A stretch of DNA of 45,586 bases, taken from the NCBI GenBank assembly GCA_024401565.1, contig JAKSKU010000020.1:1-45586 (forward strand). The letters are read 5' to 3'. Shown piece by piece: positions 40,693 to 45,586 of this stretch. The stretch comes from Paludibacteraceae bacterium (GTDB lineage Bacteria; Bacteroidota; Bacteroidia; Bacteroidales; Paludibacteraceae). Each line of letters starts with the position of its first letter. Position 1 is the stretch's first letter. A program made the translations under genes and the position numbers. A model generated the notes under the pieces. The model ran no database searches. It was given only the letters and a program-made list of their open reading frames with translations, and was not told the origin of the DNA.

Positions 40693-41559
40693 ATGAAGAA
40701 ATTAACTACAATAGTCTTATTGGTATGTGCGTTGGGGTGTCATGCTTTTGAAAACAAGTTTTTGGAAGGTGTCTCCATAGAGAAATCATCCGTTAGCACA
40801 ACACAGAAGGAGAGTGGATTGTCGGCGGTCAGAGACAGATTGTTCTTTGTCAGGGATAAGGATGTTCATTCGACAACATTCATTGCCAACAATGATATCT
40901 CAGCCAATGAAGTGCGAAACGATTTGAAAAATCTGAGAATAGAAGGCCAGTTTTCGGAGTACAAAGATGTTTTATATTTCTCGTCAAAAGGGGTCCTATA
41001 CAGTTGTGAACTGAAAAACGGATTATGGTCAAATCCCCAAGAACTGAATATTGACGGTTATGATACAGACAGGGAGATTGGGTGTGGTTCAACATTGTTT
41101 TATGGTAAATGGTGTTTTCGAAAGAATCCAAAGCAAAAAGAACCCATGTTCAACCCGTGTGTTGCCAACAAAGGAAGCCGTATTTATTTCTCTTCCAATA
41201 GGGAAGGAGGAAAAGGAGGCTTGGATATCTGGTATATAGAGCGAAAAGGAGATGGACAGTCGTGGTCGGCACCGATCAATCTAGAGAGTGTGAACAGTGA
41301 GAGAGATGATGATTATCCGTTTGTTGATTCTGACAATGTGCTCTATTTTTCGTCTGATAGGGAAGCCGCATACAAAGGGCTCAATATTTATATAAAGACG
41401 TTGGCCGATTCTTCTCCTGTAAGTATTATGGAATCTGTGTTCAATAGTGACGCCAACGACTACAATTTTGTGGTTGTCGGGGGAGTCCCGTTCTATATTT
41501 CGGATAAGGGAGGCGACGCGGATATATATTTCGCAAAGCAGAAACAGGAGGAAGAATAA
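40693..41559 (+). CDS. Exported PD40 beta-propeller protein
   Basis: A 288-residue exported protein starting MKKLTTIVLLVCALGCHAFE. The start at 40693 gives a typical signal peptide; upstream in-frame starts do not. PD40/TolB-type propeller repeats can be read: GSRIYFSSNREGGKGGLDIW, DDDYPFVDSDNVLYFSSDR and YNFVVVGGVPFYISDKGGDA, plus weaker earlier blades. PD40 proteins next to PorP/SprF proteins act in the periplasm or outer membrane in type IX secretion and related systems (PorE type); this one lacks the OmpA domain of PorE. It is followed after 38 bp by the PorP/SprF gene. Confidence 0.82.
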   Translation: MKKLTTIVLLVCALGCHAFENKFLEGVSIEKSSVSTTQKESGLSAVRDRLFFVRDKDVHSTTFIANNDISANEVRNDLKNLRIEGQFSEYKDVLYFSSKGVLYSCELKNGLWSNPQELNIDGYDTDREIGCGSTLFYGKWCFRKNPKQKEPMFNPCVANKGSRIYFSSNREGGKGGLDIWYIERKGDGQSWSAPINLESVNSERDDDYPFVDSDNVLYFSSDREAAYKGLNIYIKTLADSSPVSIMESVFNSDANDYNFVVVGGVPFYISDKGGDADIYFAKQKQEEE

Positions 41560-41597
41560 AATAGGTATTCGTATTATGGCTTGTAATATAAAATAAA

Positions 41598-42500
41598 ATG
41601 AAATATTTGTTTAGAGTCCTTTGTTCCGTTTGGTTAGGAACAATTTTTATGACGGTTAATGCCCAACAGGACGTCTTGTTGTCTCAAGAGTATTTTTCAA
41701 GAGTGAATAAGAATCCAGCGGCGACAGGAAATACCAATGATTTGGATATATTCCTGTATGGAAGATTGCAGTGGGTGGGTATTGAGAATGCTCCGAAAAC
41801 TAGCGTATTGAATGTTACCAATTATATAGAAAAAATCCAATCAGGGTTTGGATTATCCGCGTGGATAGATGCAATGGGCGTAGGTAGATACACGTCTAAC
41901 GCAAAACTTATCTACAACTATCAGTTCAATCTCAATGCCACAAATATTTTGTCGTTGGGGTTGGGTGCTGGAATGAATATGGTCAGTCTTGATCCTTCTG
42001 TACATTCAATGGATGACGAAACAGATGACTCATATTTAGTGGGGAAAGAGACGAAGATTTCGCCAGACTTTAATGTCGGAATGGAGTGGAACAATCCGCA
42101 TTTCTCGTGTGGGTTGTCTACGGCTCATGTTACATACAGAACGCAGACTACATTCATGCCAGGAAGACATCTCTATGTGTATGTCTCTGTACCATGCCAG
42201 TTTAGCGATAAGTTGGATATGATACCAACGTTTTCTTTTATGCGTCAGAATGGCAACAACGTGATGGATGTAGCGGCATTGTTTTTCTTAAAACGCTCAT
42301 ATTGGGCTGGTGTGTCGTGGCGTCCGGACTTGCATGATGAGATTTATCAGTCGATGGTTTCATTTTCGATAGGATTTGAGGTGAAAAAGTTTCGTTTGGG
42401 ATACTCCTTTGATTTAGGATTGGGTACGGAAAACCTGTTGCCATCCAACACACATGAGGTGATGCTCTCTTATGGCATCGAAAAAAAGAGAAAAAAATAG
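41598..42500 (+). CDS. PorP/SprF-family outer-membrane protein
   Basis: A 300-residue outer-membrane beta-barrel protein of the PorP/SprF family. Signal peptide: FRVLCSVWLGTIFMTVNAQQ. The family signature is complete: YFSRVNKNPAATGN followed by LDIFLYGRLQWVGIENAPKT, then alternating beta strands (FGLSAWIDAMGVGRYTSNA; LSLGLGAGMNMV) and the C-terminal strand NTHEVMLSYGIEK. SprF is needed to secrete and anchor the giant motility adhesin SprB in Flavobacterium; PorP works in type IX secretion. A partner of the beta-helix protein just downstream (18 bp) is the natural reading. Confidence 0.9.
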   Translation: MKYLFRVLCSVWLGTIFMTVNAQQDVLLSQEYFSRVNKNPAATGNTNDLDIFLYGRLQWVGIENAPKTSVLNVTNYIEKIQSGFGLSAWIDAMGVGRYTSNAKLIYNYQFNLNATNILSLGLGAGMNMVSLDPSVHSMDDETDDSYLVGKETKISPDFNVGMEWNNPHFSCGLSTAHVTYRTQTTFMPGRHLYVYVSVPCQFSDKLDMIPTFSFMRQNGNNVMDVAALFFLKRSYWAGVSWRPDLHDEIYQSMVSFSIGFEVKKFRLGYSFDLGLGTENLLPSNTHEVMLSYGIEKKRKK

Positions 42501-42518
42501 TGCAGTAAAAATAAGAAG

Positions 42519-45500
42519 ATGGGAAAAAGAGTATTTCTTCAGGCATTATTCTTGTGCCTTTGTTTGTGCGCGAATGCGATCGACTATACAAGAGATGATT
42601 ATTATGTGAGGCAATATGGCTCTGGATCGGGAGACGGTTCATCTTGGGATGATGCGATGAACTGCGAGTCTTTTGCGACAGCTTTGGGAATGGTAAAAGA
42701 CGGAGCCACATTCCATATAGCGTCTGGTGTGTATATCCCAACTTGTGATAAGAATTATAACAAGTCTGCTGAATCGCAGAATAAGGTCTTTCATACAAAA
42801 AAGGCAGTCAATCTGATTGGCGGTTATTCGTGGAATCCACAGAACGGCGAGACTCCAGATCCACAGAACAACAAGACTGTATTCAGTGGAGATATCAAAG
42901 GAAACGATTATTCCTCTAAAGCAGACAACTCGTACAATGTGATCTCGTACGAATTGTCCAGACCGTCAAAGATCCTGATATCGGGAATTGAGATGAAGGC
43001 TACACAAACTGCCAAAGATAAGAATGATGGTATGTTGTCGGTGACGTCAGACATCAATCAGAATGGAATAAAAATAGACGTGTCTGTAGACAAATGTGTT
43101 TTTCATGACGGCTCGTCAGCGTTCTCTTTCTTGGGCGGCGACATGGATGTGCTAGTGTCGCAATGTGAAATCTACAATAATGCGAACGCATGGACAAATT
43201 TTTATGGAAACATTAGGCTGGAGTCGTGTGCTATCTACAACAATAGCATAGTAAAAGTCGATCCGTATCTGTATGAAAGAGAGATTGTGTCTAAATATTC
43301 CTTCGTCAACTGTTCTTTCCATAAGAATAAAACAATTAGTGTTGAGACGTATATCGCTTCCGTGGATCTGTACAACAATACGATAGTTGGGGACGATATC
43401 TCTCTTCTTGTCAGAAAGGCAGACTTGAATTGTGTCGGAAATATAATAAAAGCCTCTGCAATCAATATAGACAATCTTTCGAATGTGGCTCACAACCTGT
43501 TCAGCAATGCAGTCGATAAGCAAGTGATGGCTACGTTGTCTGAAAAGAGCAACGTCTTTCTGGAAAAAGCGTTCTCTTTGTTGAGCGACACTTTGGCTTA
43601 TAATGGAGGTTTTACAAAATCGTTTATGTTGTCGGGGTATTCTGTCGGAAGTGAATATTTAAAATTCCCTTTGTCGAAGACGGTGGTTTCAAAGGATCAG
43701 TGTGGTGTGGATAGATGTGATATCACATGTATGGGATCATTCGAATATAAAAAGAAGCTTGTTGGTATGAATTACGAAATCAGTGTCGGTGAACAGCTTG
43801 ACGGACAAACTTATGACAAGGCTGGACTTTATAAGGTTATTTTGAACGAAATGTCTGGTTCTGAATGTCGCGAAAAAATAGGGAAGCTACTAGTCAAACC
43901 AGATGTGAGTGTCAAGAAATACTATGTTAAGGTCAATGGATCTGGTTCTGGAGATGGATCTTCTTGGGAAAACGCATTGTCAGGAAAGGCGTTTATCGAT
44001 TACTACCAATATGCGGATACGGAAGTCACATTTTATATTGCGGAAGGCATTTATCTCCCGTTTAGTGATAAATTCACATTGGTTTCGGGTATATCGTATG
44101 ATCGTTATGTCCCAGAGAGAAAAAAGCATGTTCATATAGTGGGAGGTTTCCGAAAGAACATAACAGATGAAAAAGAGGCTCCTGATCCAACAAAGTATCA
44201 TACTGTTTTTCATTCAGATATTAATGATGATGATAATGTGATTTCCGAAGATGAAAGTTTGGAGTTCTCTAATAGAGGAGATAATGTGTCGTCTTACTTT
44301 AATATTTTTTTCCAGGAAGAAGGAATGTCGTCATTTGATGGAATCCATTTCGTTGGTAATGTAAACGCATGTTTGGGCTTTAAATGTCCCAAGAAAGTTG
44401 AAAATGTCAGTGTCTCTATTTCTAATTGCTCATTCACTAATTGTGATAAATTGATAAATCTTACGGGAAATGTGAAACTGGATTTTTCAAATTGTAGATT
44501 CTCATATGTCAAAGATTTCCCTTCTTGTATGAATCTGACGGTTAATAATTGTAGCTTTACTCATATTGTCAATGGATTCACTTTGACGGACGGAGAGCTG
44601 AAAATGACGAATTCGACGTTTGTGGATATAAAGAAAACGTTGCTTGATTGTGCCGATTCTGCATCTGCAGTCTTGTACAATAATACAATCATTGTACCTA
44701 ACAAAGAGTGTGTGATGGATTTGCCAAAGAAAACGTCGCTTGAAGGTAATCTGCTGTCTTTTGCAAAGATTGGATTTAGTGATGGATCGTATATAACGTC
44801 TGATCATAATATCTATAGCGTGTCAAACGAATATATGGGAAAGAAAGATATCGTAATCCCGGCAATCTCTTTCTCTGAGTTTTTGTCTGGAGATGTGTCA
44901 GACGGTACTTTTATACCATCTGTGGAGCATTATAATTCTTTAGTTGATGTGGTGCCTCTTACGAAACATGTGTTGGCGAATGGTTATAGTTTACGTTTCC
45001 ATCGTATCTTTTTTATAGACACAGACCAAAGAGGGGTGGAACGAATCGATTCAACGTGTATAGGAGCCTATGAATTCCATTGCACAGACACTGTCAAAGT
45101 GGTGAAAGTTGATACTTCTTATTTAGGAAAGTATTATTACGGACAGCAGTTGTTGAAACTAGGTATGAATTCAGTAGAATATGATAGTGTAAATGCATTA
45201 GGCTGCAAACGCACCGTCTTCCATAAAGTGTATGTGTTGCCATGTGATGATAGCCTGTATGTGGACGGTGTAGACACAACCTACTTGGGCAAAATCTACT
45301 ATGGCCAGGAAATGCAGCGTCTTGGCATGAACACAGTGGAGATAGACACCGTCAATGAAAGAGAATGCAAACGCACCGTTTTCCATAAAGTGTATGTGTT
45401 GCCATGCGATGATAGCCTGTATGTGGACGGTGTAGACACAACCTACTTGGGCAAATTCTACTACGGCCAGGAAATGCAGCGTCTTGGCATGAACACAGTG

Positions 45501-45586
45501 GAGATAGAGGCGGTCAATGAAAGAGAATGCAAACGCACCGTCTTCCATAAAGTGTATGTGTTGCCATGCGATGATAGCCTGTATGT
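42519..45586 (+). CDS. Giant exported beta-helix repeat protein (adhesin), incomplete at window end
   Basis: More than 1020 residues, open to the window end. Signal peptide about 1-20 (VFLQALFLCLCLCANA). Module A starts near residue 28 (YYVRQYGSGSGDGSSWDDA) and ends near residue 405 (DQCGVDRCDITCMGSFEY). Module B starts near 467 (YYVKVNGSGSGDGSSWENA) and ends near 852 (DQRGVERIDSTCIGAYEF). These starts and ends are hallmarks of right-handed beta-helix modules in exported Bacteroidetes proteins. Module A is followed by one divergent Cys repeat (GEQLDGQTYDKAGLYKVIL); module B is followed by the tandem 54-residue repeats. Adjacent PorP/SprF and PD40 genes suggest cell-surface export by a type IX or related route. 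C-terminal sorting domain not seen. Confidence 0.85.
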   Translation, partial: MGKRVFLQALFLCLCLCANAIDYTRDDYYVRQYGSGSGDGSSWDDAMNCESFATALGMVKDGATFHIASGVYIPTCDKNYNKSAESQNKVFHTKKAVNLIGGYSWNPQNGETPDPQNNKTVFSGDIKGNDYSSKADNSYNVISYELSRPSKILISGIEMKATQTAKDKNDGMLSVTSDINQNGIKIDVSVDKCVFHDGSSAFSFLGGDMDVLVSQCEIYNNANAWTNFYGNIRLESCAIYNNSIVKVDPYLYEREIVSKYSFVNCSFHKNKTISVETYIASVDLYNNTIVGDDISLLVRKADLNCVGNIIKASAINIDNLSNVAHNLFSNAVDKQVMATLSEKSNVFLEKAFSLLSDTLAYNGGFTKSFMLSGYSVGSEYLKFPLSKTVVSKDQCGVDRCDITCMGSFEYKKKLVGMNYEISVGEQLDGQTYDKAGLYKVILNEMSGSECREKIGKLLVKPDVSVKKYYVKVNGSGSGDGSSWENALSGKAFIDYYQYADTEVTFYIAEGIYLPFSDKFTLVSGISYDRYVPERKKHVHIVGGFRKNITDEKEAPDPTKYHTVFHSDINDDDNVISEDESLEFSNRGDNVSSYFNIFFQEEGMSSFDGIHFVGNVNACLGFKCPKKVENVSVSISNCSFTNCDKLINLTGNVKLDFSNCRFSYVKDFPSCMNLTVNNCSFTHIVNGFTLTDGELKMTNSTFVDIKKTLLDCADSASAVLYNNTIIVPNKECVMDLPKKTSLEGNLLSFAKIGFSDGSYITSDHNIYSVSNEYMGKKDIVIPAISFSEFLSGDVSDGTFIPSVEHYNSLVDVVPLTKHVLANGYSLRFHRIFFIDTDQRGVERIDSTCIGAYEFHCTDTVKVVKVDTSYLGKYYYGQQLLKLGMNSVEYDSVNALGCKRTVFHKVYVLPCDDSLYVDGVDTTYLGKIYYGQEMQRLGMNTVEIDTVNERECKRTVFHKVYVLPCDDSLYVDGVDTTYLGKFYYGQEMQRLGMNTVEIEAVNERECKRTVFHKVYVLPCDDSLY
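45079..45586 (+). repeat. 162-bp tandem repeats (54 residues per unit)
   Basis: Units start at 45079, 45241, 45403 and 45565 (cut by the window end); all have exactly 162 bp. Units 2 and 3 differ at about 7 positions; unit 1 is diverged but same length. Protein pattern: CDDSLYVDGVDTTYLGK, YYGQEMQRLGMNTVEI, then VNERECKRTVFHKVYVLP. Cys positions 1 per half and DTT start match the Cys-rich repeats of Bacteroidetes adhesins. Such arrays are prone to collapse in assemblies. Confidence 0.92.

Noticed and set aside
40413-40751. Small ORF after tssC
   Set aside because: Overlaps the PD40 gene start in another frame, has no recognisable features and lies in repeat-bearing spacer.
45198-45548. Antisense ORF of 116 residues with its own repeats
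   Set aside because: It is the reverse reading of the 162-bp repeats; the sense frame continues the large adhesin gene.

Overview
The window looks like a chromosomal segment from a member of the Bacteroidales (Bacteroidetes). The evidence is: repeated promoter boxes of the Bacteroidetes type (TTTG, 19-21 bp gap, TAnnTTTG) at many gene starts; tandem FISUMP domains; a full-length hybrid two-component sensor/regulator (HTCS); PorP/SprF-type outer-membrane protein; and a Bacteroidetes-type (subtype iii) type VI secretion system. The genus cannot be fixed from the sequence alone.

Left part (1-5.2 kb, minus strand, AT-rich accessory region): a secreted tandem-FISUMP protein, a FRG-domain protein, a small HTH protein preceded by a strongly self-complementary 145-nt segment, a PIN-domain toxin with its antitoxin, and an AAA_14/DUF4143 ATPase bracketed by two near-identical 43-bp hairpins. 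Next to it lie three regularly spaced quasi-palindromes and a strong terminator.

Middle part (5.2-16 kb): housekeeping genes. These are a DbpA-like RNA helicase, recG, a tiny ORF, ispD and metA from overlapping divergent promoters (the MetA has Glu111, which points to acetyl-CoA use), then sufS-sufE, a small membrane protein, a lipoprotein and a GLUG beta-helix fused to an OmpA domain.

16-21 kb: an HTCS regulator divergent from a SASA-type (sialate/acetylxylan esterase) SGNH esterase that seems to lack a loop after its catalytic serine.

21-33.6 kb: a tightly packed T6SS operon from a clear promoter at 21006-21036: tssE, tssF, tssN, tssK, tssG, two short bitopic membrane proteins (TssO class), a PKD-domain membrane protein (TssP class), tssR, clpV/tssH, and two divergent Hcp/TssD paralogues. 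Together these encode the baseplate (E, F, G, K), the Bacteroidetes-specific envelope complex (N, O, P, R) and the sheath-recycling ATPase. A block of unrelated genes follows (33.7-37.7 kb: NAD(P)-binding oxidoreductase, small lipoprotein, two convergent NUDIX genes, nitroreductase, LysE exporter). The T6SS then resumes at 38.0-40.4 kb with canonical Hcp/TssD, TssB and TssC (needle and sheath) under a second promoter. No VgrG (TssI), PAAR protein or recognisable effector/immunity pair is in the window.

40.7 kb to the end: three co-directional genes, a PD40 beta-propeller protein, a PorP/SprF-like outer-membrane protein, and a very large exported protein made of two right-handed beta-helix modules followed by 162-bp (54-residue) tandem repeats that run off the end of the window. 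This is the arrangement expected for a secreted surface adhesin with its own outer-membrane partner. Its position right behind tssC is the most unusual feature of the window.
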